Shown piece by piece: positions 1 to 8,911 of a stretch of 64,000 nt of DNA; positions within the stretch are counted from its first letter, which is position 1, and each line of letters opens with the position of its first letter. Position numbers and translations under genes: made by a program. The notes beneath the pieces are model-generated. The model was not told the DNA's origin. It worked only from the letters and a program-made list of their open reading frames with translations, and did no database searches. The stretch is from Desulfitobacterium_A nosdiversum (GTDB taxonomy: Bacteria; Bacillota; Desulfitobacteriia; Desulfitobacteriales; Desulfitobacteriaceae): positions 2,790,001 through 2,854,000 of the forward strand of contig NZ_CP172056.1 in assembly GCF_049860565.1 (NCBI RefSeq), in the 5' to 3' direction.

Positions 1-890
1 TTTGGCCGATGCTTGCTTTCGGCTGGCTTTTTAATATCGTCGAAAGAGGCAGAGCCTCTTATGACAGAGTAAAACACTTGCTTGACATTGAACCTGAGGT
101 CAGGAATAGCCAAAGCTCAATGAACGAATCTTTCTTGAACGGGAATTTAACCTATTCCATTTCTTCTTTTTGTTATCCGGGCCAAGCTCATCCTGCTCTC
201 AAAGATATTCAATTCACACTTCTCAAAGGGCAAACTTTGGGTATTGCGGGAAAAACGGGTAGCGGCAAAACAACACTGCTGCGATTACTTATGCGAGAAT
301 TTGATGTTTCCGAGGGTATAATTGAGATCGGAGGAATACCGATTACAAGGATTACGCTTTCAGCACTTCGTTCTAAAATAGGGTATGTCCCACAGGAACA
401 TTTTCTTTTTTCAACAACAATTGCTGAAAATATTGCGTTAGGAAAACCCACGGCAAGCATGAAAGAAATTGAAGAAGCGGCACAACTTTCGAGTATTGCC
501 GGGGAAATAGAGAATTTTCCCGAAGGCTATGAAACCCCAGTCGGTGATCGGGGTGTAACTCTCTCAGGCGGTCAAAAACAACGCCTGTCCATTGCACGCG
601 CTTTTTTGCTTAACCCTGAAATTCTCGTAATCGATGATTCTTTGTCTGCTGTAGACGCTCAAACGGAGAAGTCCATCCTTCATGCCCTAAAGGCAAATCG
701 ATCGGGTAAAACAACCCTTATTTCTGCTCATCGTTTAAGTGCAATTGAACATGCTGACCTCATTCTCATTTTAGATGACGGACGGGTTTCGGAACAAGGA
801 ACGCATCAGGCACTTATGGACCGTGACGGCTGGTATGCTCGGAGTTACCGAGCCCAACAATTGGAACTTCAGCTAGAGGAAAGAGGGTAA
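1..890 (+). CDS. Heterodimeric ABC exporter, first half (YheI/BmrC type), 5' partial
   Basis: The reading frame is open to the left edge (frame of base 3), so the membrane domain lies mostly outside the window; the visible 295 or so codons carry the end of the transmembrane domain and the whole nucleotide-binding domain. Visible motifs are a Walker A (GKTGSGKTT), a canonical LSGGQ signature, Walker B LVIDD and the H-loop AHRLS. The residue after the Walker B aspartate is Asp (DDSLSAVD) where the catalytic Glu normally sits, typical of the degenerate-site half of BmrCD/YheIH exporters. The next ABC gene starts 4 bp downstream and has the opposite pattern (catalytic Glu, altered signature), so the two are expected to form one heterodimer in the membrane. 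The drug or lipid substrate cannot be read from sequence. Confidence 0.9.
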   Translation, partial: WPMLAFGWLFNIVERGRASYDRVKHLLDIEPEVRNSQSSMNESFLNGNLTYSISSFCYPGQAHPALKDIQFTLLKGQTLGIAGKTGSGKTTLLRLLMREFDVSEGIIEIGGIPITRITLSALRSKIGYVPQEHFLFSTTIAENIALGKPTASMKEIEEAAQLSSIAGEIENFPEGYETPVGDRGVTLSGGQKQRLSIARAFLLNPEILVIDDSLSAVDAQTEKSILHALKANRSGKTTLISAHRLSAIEHADLILILDDGRVSEQGTHQALMDRDGWYARSYRAQQLELQLEERG

Positions 891-894
891 AGCA

Positions 895-2658
895 GTGGGT
901 ACAAGTCAAAGCAAAGTCATTAAACGATTGCTGCTCTATGTAAGACCCCATTCGAAAAAGCTGATCCATGCCTTTATTATTCTCTTTTTTGCAACGGCTG
1001 CAGATGTTGCCGGTCCTTTGATCATTCGCGTTTTTATAGATCACTATTTAACACCGCGCATCCTTGAACCTGTTACACTTTTCCTTCTCGGGGCAGGTTA
1101 TATTGCTCTCTTTGTTCTTTCTTCTGTCCTTCAATACTGTCAGCTAATTTCCTTTAACACAATTGCCTTGGAAATAATTCATCAGATCCGGGTTGAAATC
1201 TTCAGCAAGGTGCAATATTTAAGTCTTCGTTATTTTGATCAAACTCCTGCTGGAGTTCTGGTTTCAAAAATTACAAATGATACAGAAGCGATTAAAGAAC
1301 TTTACTTAAGCGTACTTTCAACCTATGTTCAAAACATTCTCTTTCTCTTTGGAATCTTCGTAGCCATGTTTATTCTTGATTTTCGCTTTGCGATATTTTG
1401 TCTGATTTTTATTCCCCTTATCTTGCTTCTGATGGGAATATATCGTACTCTAAGCACTCGGCTCTATCGCATACTTCGTAAGGAACTTGGCCATCTTAAT
1501 GCTAAACTCAATGAAACACTTCAGGGTATGAGCATTATTCAGGCGATGAATCAGGAAAAACGCTTTCGCGAAGAATTTGGACATATCAATGAACGATATT
1601 ATCAAGCCGCTTTTTCCAACATTAAATTGGATTCTTTCTTAACGCGGCCGGCAGTTGATATTATCTATACGTTGGCGTTTGCAGCGGTTTTAAGCTATTT
1701 TGGTGTTCAATCTCTGGCTGCTGTTGCTGATATTGGTGTTCTCTACGCCTTTATCAATTACTTGGACCGTTTTTTTGAACCTGTCAATACTATGATGATG
1801 CGTCTGTCACAGCTGCAGCAATCTGTTATTGCCGCGGAACGCGTCTTCGAATTGCTGGATGAAGAAAACATGGCCTCTAGGGTAAAGGAAATAGAGGGGG
1901 TCTCTATGCCTGAAATCAATAAGGGTAAAATCGAGTTCCGTAATGTAAGCTTCTCTTATGATGGAGTAACAGAGGTTTTGAAAAATATATCACTGACAGT
2001 TGAACCCGGCCAAACCGTGGCTCTGGTCGGGCATACCGGGAGTGGGAAAAGTACAATATCAAGCCTTTTACTGCGCTTTTATCCGGTATCGAAGGGGGAA
2101 ATATTAATGGATGGGATTCCCCTCGAAGCTTATTCTGAGTCAGAACTCCGTGAAAAAATTGGCCTTGTTGCTCAAGACCCGTTTCTCTTTGTCGGAAGTG
2201 TGAAAGAAAATATCAGAATGAAACGGCCTTAGATAACTTTGGAGCAGGTATGTGAAGCTGCTCGTTTTGTACAGGCAGACGAATTTATCGCGAAAATTCC
2301 GGATGGGTATTCTGAAGCGGTAGGGGAGCGCGGAGCTACCTTTTCAAGCGGACAGCGTCAATTACTCTGTTTTGCTCGAACTATAGCCGGGAAACCCAAA
2401 ATTCTCATTCTTGATGAAGCAACCGCAAGTGTTGATACCGAAACAGAGATAAGTATCCAGACTGTTTTGAAAAAAATGCGGCAAAACCGTACTACTTTAG
2501 CAATTGCTCATCGGCTGTCTACGATTCAGGATGCGGACCTGATTTTGGTTCTCAGTCATGGACAAATCGTCGAAAGAGGGACCCATAAACAGCTTATAGA
2601 GCAACGTGGACTTTATTATAAAATGTTTCTGCTTCAGCAAAATAGAGGCTCTTCTTGA
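895..2658 (+). pseudogene. Heterodimeric ABC exporter, second half (YheH/BmrD type), interrupted by in-frame TAG
   Basis: GTG start at 895 inside a purine-rich ribosome site that overlaps the end of the upstream ABC gene. Codons 1-445 (895-2232) encode the six-helix membrane domain and the NBD as far as Walker A (GHTGSGKST) and the Q-loop (GLVAQDPF). A TAG at 2230-2232 then stops translation, and the same frame continues without any shift to 2658 with the rest of the NBD: signature FSSGQ, Walker B ILILDEATASVD with the catalytic Glu, and H-loop AHRLS. The full frame is 587 codons, normal for this family. One base change (for example GAG to TAG) would restore it. Either the gene is recently inactivated, the base is a sequencing error, or the TAG is read through. 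A TTG at 2239 could start a C-terminal fragment, but that fragment lacks Walker A. Confidence 0.85.
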
Positions 2659-2778
2659 TAAATAAAAAAAGCAAATAGCATATCTAAATGGATCTAAGTT
2701 AATGAGTTGCTAGTGAAAGATTTAGGTGCTACCATAAAAGATATCAAATATAGCTGAGTGAAAGAGAGAGACTACTCT

Positions 2779-3606
2779 ATGCTTCATATAATAACAGATA
2801 GTTCTGCTGATATACCAACCACTCTAATTGAACACTATAATATCCATGTTGTTCCACTAACACTTCATATTAATGAGCAAGAATATGAAGAAGGAGTGGA
2901 TATTACTCCTCAGACATTTTATCAGCTGATGTTTGCTTCTCAGGAACTCCCTAAAACTTCTCAACCTGGTCCATTACGTTTTGCAGGAGTATTCAAGCAA
3001 TTCATAGGAACGGGCAGCACTTTATGTTTCACTGTGTCTTCAAAGCTCAGCGGGTCATATCAATCTGCATGTCTTGGCAAAGAACTTTCCGGAAACGCTC
3101 AGGTTACTGTTTTCGATACTCTTGCCGGATCGATTGGACACGGTTTACAGGTTTTGAAGGCAGCTGAAATGGCTATGAATGATATTAGTCTTGATAAAAT
3201 TACAGCTATACTCACATCATACCGTCAAGAAATGAAATTTTTAATTCTTCTTGATACTTTAGAAAATATTGTCAAGGGAGGTCGCTTAAGCCGTTTTCAG
3301 GGTTCTCTTGCGAAATTGCTTAATATTAAAGTCATACTCCATAATGTTGATGGAAATGCTGAAATATTAGAAAAGCTGCGCGGTCATCAACATGCGTTGC
3401 AACGACTTATAGAGCTTATAGGAGAGCGCTGTGCTGATTTTTCAGATCGGACAATAGGTATAACTCATGTAGACAATATAAAAGACGCATCTTATCTTGC
3501 TGGAGAAATTCAAAAGAGATATCGTCCTAAAAATATTCTAATCAATGAAATGGGTTCTGTGATTGCAACTTATGCGGGCAAAGCCGGGCTTATTGTTGCT
3601 TTTTAA
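2779..3606 (+). CDS. DegV family fatty-acid-binding protein (copy 1)
   Basis: Product of 275 residues that begins with the DegV signature IITDSSADIP and has the family's TSQPGP segment and the SSKLSGSYQSA motif. DegV proteins bind a fatty acid between two domains; in several Firmicutes they serve as FakB partners of the fatty-acid kinase FakA. That role is inferred from the family, since no fakA is seen here. I chose ATG 2779, about 8 bp after AAAGAGAGAG, rather than the GTG at 2758. Two further paralogues lie at 42040 and 59084. The gene stands alone between the ABC exporter and a small unknown gene. Confidence 0.88.
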   Translation: MLHIITDSSADIPTTLIEHYNIHVVPLTLHINEQEYEEGVDITPQTFYQLMFASQELPKTSQPGPLRFAGVFKQFIGTGSTLCFTVSSKLSGSYQSACLGKELSGNAQVTVFDTLAGSIGHGLQVLKAAEMAMNDISLDKITAILTSYRQEMKFLILLDTLENIVKGGRLSRFQGSLAKLLNIKVILHNVDGNAEILEKLRGHQHALQRLIELIGERCADFSDRTIGITHVDNIKDASYLAGEIQKRYRPKNILINEMGSVIATYAGKAGLIVAF

Positions 3607-3725
3607 TTCTATGGTAAGCCAGGAGGGCTTCATGCCATAAGCGCATTTTTACCTCCCTGTAATCATAGTCAGAATACTAGTCTCATACTCTTTAATATAA
3701 ACACTCTACTAGAAAGTGAGAGGGT

Positions 3726-4007
3726 ATGATGACTAAAGAAGAAGAAATTCTAAATTTTTTAGAGCTGCGGATGTTTGTTCCTATTTTAAAATCCCATGCT
3801 GCATCTGATCGCTTAAAAAAAGCCACACGAGGTCTTCGGTTACGACTTAAACAACGAAATGCACAGGAAATGGTGCAATATTTTTGGAATAACGTTGTTG
3901 ATACACAGGCTAAGCATGCAACCTACGGGCGGATGCTTTATAATGAAAAAATTCCTGATTTTGAAGAAGTCGTCAATGATTTTCGCGTTCGGTTTAAAGA
4001 ACTCTAG
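3726..4007 (+). CDS. Small conserved-looking protein of unknown function
   Basis: Encodes 93 residues (92 if ATG 3729 is used) after a GAGAGGG ribosome site. The protein is soluble and predicted helical, rich in Arg, Lys and Glu, with a basic central stretch (residues 30-45) and an acidic C-terminal part. No signal peptide, membrane segment or cysteine motif is visible. I do not recognise the family. It is followed 42 bp later by a bidirectional terminator, so it looks like a real single-gene unit. Confidence 0.6.
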   Translation: MMTKEEEILNFLELRMFVPILKSHAASDRLKKATRGLRLRLKQRNAQEMVQYFWNNVVDTQAKHATYGRMLYNEKIPDFEEVVNDFRVRFKEL

Positions 4008-4048
4008 CAATTACAGCTTATTTAAATAAATAAAATTATACAAATTAT

Positions 4049-4083
4049 AACCTCGCTTTTTGATTAAGAAGCGAGGTTTTTTG
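4049..4083 (+). terminator. Bidirectional terminator between convergent genes
   Basis: A perfect 10-bp stem (4049-4058 with 4069-4078, AACCTCGCTT arm) is followed by TTTTTTG. It lies downstream of the plus-strand gene at 3726 and overlaps the last codons of the minus-strand gene ending at 4064. Confidence 0.85.
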
Positions 4084-4396
4084 TTTTAGGCTTAAGCTTA
4101 ATGCTTACGTAATCTGCCATGGCTTGATTTAATCCGTCAAACTGCGTACTTATCTCCGGCGCATAAAGCCATTGACTTGCAGCAGATTTACGATCGAATT
4201 TTTCTAAGAAGTCTTTAAAATTTTCCCCGCTATAAGTTTCACGAAAACCCTGTAAATCAAAATTTGCGATAAAATTGCAATTAAGATTTAAATGATAGTA
4301 CAAATCTTTATTGATAAGTTCTGAATTCTCTTTATCAACGACTTTTTTGAAGTTTTTTAGTACTTTATTTTGCTTTTCTTCGGATAGATTAAACAT
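4064..4396 (-). CDS. Hypothetical protein, 110 residues
   Basis: Start chosen at ATG 4394-4396 because a GGAGGAAAAATA ribosome site sits directly before it; the open frame upstream has no such signal. The product is soluble, with a helical Lys/Glu-rich N-terminus (FNLSEEKQ, then KNFKKVVDKEN) and a C-terminal part with several aromatic residues. No recognised domain. Its final codons run into the shared terminator stem, so stop and terminator are merged. It lies 76 bp downstream of the PspC gene on the same strand and may be co-transcribed with it. Confidence 0.6.
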   Translation of the reverse strand: MFNLSEEKQNKVLKNFKKVVDKENSELINKDLYYHLNLNCNFIANFDLQGFRETYSGENFKDFLEKFDRKSAASQWLYAPEISTQFDGLNQAMADYVSIKLKPKTKNLAS

Positions 4397-4472
4397 TATT
4401 TTTCCTCCAAACCAATTAAATACCTTAATAGTTTGGACGGAACCTAAGCTTATTACTCTCTTATGCAAAAAC

Positions 4473-4670
4473 TTATAAGTACTTTTCTTCAGGATTAAGC
4501 GGGATAATTATCCAGGCAATAAGGTAAGCCAATAACCCTGCCCCTGCACCAAAAACAGCGATGATTACGGCCAAGCGGATTAACGTTGGATCAATATTAA
4601 AATACTCACCTAAACCCGAACAGACACCGCCTAACATCTTATCTCGACTGGATCGATATAATCGTTTCAT
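4473..4670 (-). CDS. PspC-domain membrane protein
   Basis: 65 residues that are almost only a PspC domain: N-terminal MKRLYRSSRDKMLGGVC, the GLGEYFNIDPTLIRL motif, then one hydrophobic segment (about residues 32-57) ending in IIPLNPEE. PspC domains occur in phage-shock or envelope-stress proteins; this minimal form is common in Firmicutes as a stand-alone small protein. The start has an AGGAGGAATATT ribosome site. Probably a membrane stress protein, by family only. Confidence 0.88.
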   Translation of the reverse strand: MKRLYRSSRDKMLGGVCSGLGEYFNIDPTLIRLAVIIAVFGAGAGLLAYLIAWIIIPLNPEEKYL

Positions 4671-4810
4671 AATATTCCTCCTTACCGAAATTAAAATCTC
4701 TTCATTATAAATACGAAGAATTTATAAGAATGTTTCAGTTTCGGAAAGAAAAATGAATAAATTTGCTTGCTAAGCAAAACACTAAACTATCGAATAGGAG
4801 GTGTTTTACT

Positions 4811-5299
4811 TTGCCATCAATACTCAATCAAAAGGAAAGAATGCTGCTTCAGGATCAGCAGCATCATGAACAATTATGTATCCAGAAATATACGAAATAT
4901 TCCAATGAAGCACAAGATCCGCAGCTTAAACAACTTTTTCAAACCCATGCTTCTCATGAACAACACCATTTTGATACAATCAGTCAAATTTTAAGCGGAC
5001 AGGTTCCAAATTTAAATCAACAACAGGGACAAGGACAGCAAAGTCAAAGTTCTCAAATCTATAATACCGGAATAACTCAAAATCAAAATACGAGTTTCAA
5101 TCAAAATGATGCTTCTCTTGCAAATGACATGCTTACGACTGAGAAATATATTTCAGGAACCTATGATACGACGATCTTCGAAATTCGTGATACAAATATT
5201 CGCCAAGTTCTTAATCATATTCAAAAAGAAGAGCAAAAACATGGTGAAGACCTGTATAAGTACATGCAATCTCATGGTATGTATAATACCCCATCCTAA
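4811..5299 (+). CDS. CotF-like spore coat protein (ferritin-like fold)
   Basis: 162 residues from TTG 4811, which follows AGGAGGTG at 4797-4804; the longer open frame from 4763 has no ribosome site. Two helical blocks (residues 5-55 and 105-160) of the CotF type, with HHEQLCIQKYTKYS and KYISGTYDTTIFEIRD motifs, are joined by a Gln/Asn/Ser-rich linker (about residues 65-100). CotF-family proteins are deposited in the spore coat in Bacillus. The low-complexity linker is typical of coat proteins. Two half-size relatives lie at 52858 and 53091. Followed by a strong terminator. Confidence 0.8.
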   Translation: MPSILNQKERMLLQDQQHHEQLCIQKYTKYSNEAQDPQLKQLFQTHASHEQHHFDTISQILSGQVPNLNQQQGQGQQSQSSQIYNTGITQNQNTSFNQNDASLANDMLTTEKYISGTYDTTIFEIRDTNIRQVLNHIQKEEQKHGEDLYKYMQSHGMYNTPS

Positions 5300-5333
5300 A
5301 GCAAGCACTAAAAAAATATCCTATGGATTAAGC

Positions 5334-5366
5334 AAACAGCTAGGTGATATTCCTAGCTGTTTTTGT
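5334..5366 (+). terminator. Rho-independent terminator after the CotF-like gene
   Basis: Perfect 11-bp stem 5334-5344/5352-5362 (AAACAGCTAGG arm) followed by a run of T. Confidence 0.85.
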
Positions 5367-5472
5367 ATACATCTATTCTCAATCCTATAGTCTCTCTGAT
5401 ATAATAATCTTTGTATGAAACTTCGTTTCAAGATTTACGATAAGGCGGATACGACTGGAGATGCACAGGTAA

Positions 5473-5994
5473 ATGCAGTTATGGGATCTATTTATTGGCT
5501 TTTTTAGAGCGAGCAACTTAGCATTTGGCGGAGGCCCAGCGATTATTCCCCTTGTTCAGGCTGAAACCTTATCCCGATATCATTGGTTGACACCTGCACA
5601 GTTTTCAGACGGCTTAGCAATATCTACAGCATTGCCTGGACCCATTGCCACTCTTTTAGCCGGCTTTGTTGGCTACCATGTTTCTGGTTGGTTAGGTGTT
5701 TTGGTTGCATTATTGGGAACGATTGGCTTAACAACCCTTGTTGTTATCTTCTTAACCAATTTTTTAATGAAACATATGAACTCTCCTATTCTTAAAGGAA
5801 TGCTCAAAGGTGTACGTCCTGTTGTTACTGTGCTCGTTGCCAAAACAGCTTTTGATATAGGGATGAATACATCCTTTAATATTTATAATATCGTAATTGT
5901 AATCTTTACCTTATTTGCACTTTTTAAATTAAAGCTGCATCCTGGTATTATTATACTATTATCAATGGCGTTCGGTATTTTAGTTTTTCGGTAA
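5473..5994 (+). CDS. Chromate transporter family, first short subunit
   Basis: 173 residues, one CHR domain with about six hydrophobic segments. The family signature is near the N-terminus (FRASNLAFGGGPAIIPL), followed by DGLAISTALPGPIATLLAGFVGY. Short CHR proteins work in pairs in which two half-size proteins together replace the double-domain ChrA; the second half follows 17 bp later. Members move chromate or other oxyanions; sulfate analogues or unknown anions are possible here. Ribosome site is weak (GGAG about 13 bp upstream). Confidence 0.87.
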   Translation: MQLWDLFIGFFRASNLAFGGGPAIIPLVQAETLSRYHWLTPAQFSDGLAISTALPGPIATLLAGFVGYHVSGWLGVLVALLGTIGLTTLVVIFLTNFLMKHMNSPILKGMLKGVRPVVTVLVAKTAFDIGMNTSFNIYNIVIVIFTLFALFKLKLHPGIIILLSMAFGILVFR

Positions 5995-6011
5995 ACGAAG
6001 GGGATTTATAC

Positions 6012-6557
6012 ATGTCAAAAAATATTTGGGACGTTTTTATTGCTTTTACACGGGCAGCCAATCTTTCGTTCGGAGGCGGACCTGCGACCATACCCTTAAT
6101 TCAAAATGAGGTAGTATCACGTTATCACTGGATGACGGATGAAGAATTTGCCGATGCTTTGGCCGTAAGCAATTCACTTCCAGGCCCGATTATCACTAAA
6201 TTGGCAAGTTATGTTGGGTATAGGGTTGCAGGTTGGCTGGGTGTTTTAGCCGGTTTAACTGGGACTATTCTCCCAACATTATTAATCACTGTTTTTTTAG
6301 GTGACTTACTTATTCGTTATTCAAATGCTCCGATTTTAAAAGCAGCATTAACGGCTGTTCGGCCAGTGGTTGTAATTCTTATCGCTCAATCCGCTTATGA
6401 TCTTGGTAAAAAAGCGTTTCCCAAAAATTCTCCTGTTACATGGGGTATCGCTATTGGAGCCCTTGCCTTAATGTTTTTTACCCAAATTCATCCTGGATTT
6501 CTTATTTTAATCGCTATGATTATAGGAAACTTTACTTGGGGACAGAAAAGCAAATAA
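6012..6557 (+). CDS. Chromate transporter family, second short subunit
   Basis: 181 residues, homologous to the preceding gene (FTRAANLSFGGGPATIPLI and SNSLPGPIITKLASYVGYRVAGWLG, given here as separate motifs). Same topology, about six membrane segments. The tandem arrangement with a 17-bp gap and a shared downstream terminator implies a heterodimeric short-chain CHR transporter. Ribosome site GAAGGGG lies before ATG 6012. Confidence 0.88.
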   Translation: MSKNIWDVFIAFTRAANLSFGGGPATIPLIQNEVVSRYHWMTDEEFADALAVSNSLPGPIITKLASYVGYRVAGWLGVLAGLTGTILPTLLITVFLGDLLIRYSNAPILKAALTAVRPVVVILIAQSAYDLGKKAFPKNSPVTWGIAIGALALMFFTQIHPGFLILIAMIIGNFTWGQKSK

Positions 6558-6575
6558 ATTATAAGAACGCTATAC

Positions 6576-6607
6576 CGATAGCTGTTAAATGAAGCTATCG
6601 ATTTTTG
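6576..6607 (+). terminator. Terminator after the chr gene pair
   Basis: Perfect 8-bp stem 6576-6583/6593-6600 (CGATAGCT arm) followed by ATTTTTG. Confidence 0.75.
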
Positions 6608-6665
6608 CGTATACTACCTCGTAGTCGACTCTTAATTGAGATTGAACTGAGGGAGTGGATTTAAT

Positions 6666-8102
6666 TTGACTTATATTTTATTGATTATAATATTGCCGGC
6701 TTTAAGCATTTTATTAGCACAGCTGATTATCATGATAGAGAGCAGAAAGCCAAACATGCTGGTATCTTGGTTAGCTCTTTTTGCACTATGGCCATTTTTG
6801 AGCGGCATAATGTATTTTATTTTGGGTTATTCAGGACATAAAGGCCGCCTTTTTAAAAACAAGCACCAACCGCATAGCCCGTTAAATCAAATCCTTCAAA
6901 AACAAGAGAAATTGCTCAAAAAGAAGAATATTTTCTTTGACGATTATTCCGAAATAAGCAAGCGATTATCTTATTTAACGTTGCAAAGTGCCAAGGCACC
7001 TTTATCTCAATATAATTCCATCCGCGTTTTAACAAACGGCCAACAGAAATTTGATTCTCTATTTGAGGATTTGAAAAAGGCTAAGGATCATATTCACCTT
7101 GAATATTATATATTTCGCGATGACGAGCTTGGAAATGCACTTATTAATCTGTTAATAAGTAAAGTAAAATCCGGATTACAGGTACGCGTTATACTTGACG
7201 CTCTTGGATGTCACACTTTATCGAAAGCCTTTATTCAAAAAATGCGCAATGCAGGAATTGACGTTTATTTGTTTTTCCCATTTATATTTCCTCAGCTATT
7301 TAAAACCATAAATTTTCGAAATCATCGTAAACTAGTCGTGATTGATGGGAAAGTCGGGTATCTTGGCGGGCTAAATATAGGAAATGAATATATATCCAAG
7401 GATCCCAAGCTTGGTTTTTGGCGAGATACTCACCTGCGTCTCGAAGGAGAAAGTGTACATAAGATGCAGGCAACATTCCTAAATGATTGGTATTTCTTAA
7501 CACAACAAGAACTATATGATCGCCGTTTTTATCCTCAGCCTGAAGTTTCGGAGGAAATACTGACTCAAATTCTTGCGGGAGGCCCAGATTCTTTGCGGGA
7601 ACCCATAAAAGAATTATTTTTTACACTTGTGGCGACTGCACAAAGAGAAATCTTTTTAACAACACCTTATTTTATACCGGATGAGAGTATGGTGATGGCA
7701 CTCAAATCTGCTGCCCTCAGCGGCTTGAGGGTCGTTATTCTTGTTCAGGGTAAACCTGACCATCGACTTCCATATCTTGCTTCTGCTGCCTATTTCGAGG
7801 AACTTTTAAAATCTGGTGTTGAAATTTACCGTTATCAGAAAGGAATACTTCATAGTAAAGTCCTTATCATAGATCAACAAGTAAGCATTGTCGGTTCAGC
7901 AAACTTTGATATCCGCAGTTTCCAGATCGATTTTGAGCTGAGCGCTCTGATTTATAGCTCGGAAATAGCTGAACGTTTATATGAAGATTTTTTACAGGAT
8001 TTAAAGGACAGTAAAATTATCGATTACACGGAATTTAGCCAACGAAGTCTTTGGCAGCGAATGAAAGAGGCAAACGCAGCTTTGCTCGCTCCTATGCTTT
8101 GA
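6666..8102 (+). CDS. cls: Cardiolipin synthase
   Basis: 478 residues from TTG 6666 after GAGGGAG. Two N-terminal membrane segments (residues 1-60, with a PLDc_N-type NIMYF/GYSG end) precede two phospholipase-D catalytic motifs: HRKLVVID followed by GGLNIG near residue 220, and HSKVLIID followed by GSANFD near residue 400. This is the architecture of bacterial Cls, which condenses two phosphatidylglycerols to cardiolipin and glycerol at the membrane. It is monocistronic in appearance, with its own upstream terminator. Confidence 0.93.
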   Translation: MTYILLIIILPALSILLAQLIIMIESRKPNMLVSWLALFALWPFLSGIMYFILGYSGHKGRLFKNKHQPHSPLNQILQKQEKLLKKKNIFFDDYSEISKRLSYLTLQSAKAPLSQYNSIRVLTNGQQKFDSLFEDLKKAKDHIHLEYYIFRDDELGNALINLLISKVKSGLQVRVILDALGCHTLSKAFIQKMRNAGIDVYLFFPFIFPQLFKTINFRNHRKLVVIDGKVGYLGGLNIGNEYISKDPKLGFWRDTHLRLEGESVHKMQATFLNDWYFLTQQELYDRRFYPQPEVSEEILTQILAGGPDSLREPIKELFFTLVATAQREIFLTTPYFIPDESMVMALKSAALSGLRVVILVQGKPDHRLPYLASAAYFEELLKSGVEIYRYQKGILHSKVLIIDQQVSIVGSANFDIRSFQIDFELSALIYSSEIAERLYEDFLQDLKDSKIIDYTEFSQRSLWQRMKEANAALLAPML

Positions 8103-8167
8103 TATGGTATAATAATGAAAATAAACAATATGTGCTGATACGATAAAGTTTATGGAAGGAACTTAAT

Positions 8168-8911
8168 ATGAGCGATAAAGTAAAGATAAAGGTCGAGAAC
8201 ATATCCCTATTACTCGAAGAAAACGAAAACACACAGAAGATATTAGATAATGTAAGTCTCAAGATTCACGAGGGTCAGGTTCATGCTTTACTTGGGCCGT
8301 CCGGAAGCGGAAAGAGCACATTGCTTTATACCTTGAACCGTTTACGTCAAATTAACGAAGGAAATATTTATATCGATAACATAGAAACGCGTTCTCTCAA
8401 TATTCTTGAAATGCGTCGCCGTGTGGGATTAGTAATGCAAAAAGCAATATTCTTTCCGGGAACGGTTTGTGATAATATTCTCTACGGTCCTCGCTTAATT
8501 AAGGAAGAACTTCCAGATCCAAATCATTACCTTCAATTCGTTGGTTTAAGCTCTGATTTCGGAAACCGTGATCCTAATACATTATCAGGGGGGCAGCAAC
8601 AAAGAGTTTCTATTGCTCGCGCTCTTGCGAATCATCCTGAAGTTCTTTTGCTTGATGAACCAACATCGGCTCTTGACGCACAAGCATGTGAACATTTAGA
8701 AGAAGTTGTAACGAACCTTTGTAAGGAACAAAGACTTACAGTAGTTTGGGTTACTCATGATCTGCATCAAGCTCAACGCGTAGCAGAAAATGTAACTCTT
8801 CTTTATCAAGGAAAGGTGCAGGAAAACGGAAAAGCAGCTGACTTCTTTGAGCATCCGTTAACTCCTGAGGGAAGGGCTTACTTAGAAGGCCGATTGGGGG
8901 GAGTGGAATGA
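8168..8911 (+). CDS. fetA: ABC transporter ATP-binding protein, FetA (YbbL) type
   Basis: 247 residues with Walker A GPSGSGKST (about 41-49), Q-loop VMQKAIFF, signature LSGGQQQRVSIARAL, Walker B VLLLDEPTSALD and H-loop VTHD. It overlaps the following permease by 4 bp (ATGA), so the two are translationally coupled. The partner is a UPF0014/FetB permease, so this is the ATPase of a FetAB-like system, linked in E. coli to iron export and peroxide resistance. The metal role in this organism is inferred. Confidence 0.85.
   Translation: MSDKVKIKVENISLLLEENENTQKILDNVSLKIHEGQVHALLGPSGSGKSTLLYTLNRLRQINEGNIYIDNIETRSLNILEMRRRVGLVMQKAIFFPGTVCDNILYGPRLIKEELPDPNHYLQFVGLSSDFGNRDPNTLSGGQQQRVSIARALANHPEVLLLDEPTSALDAQACEHLEEVVTNLCKEQRLTVVWVTHDLHQAQRVAENVTLLYQGKVQENGKAADFFEHPLTPEGRAYLEGRLGGVE

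Noticed and set aside
5473..6557. Fused double-domain ChrA broken by a frameshift
   Set aside because: Each half has its own start, ribosome site and full CHR domain, the normal short-chain pair arrangement.
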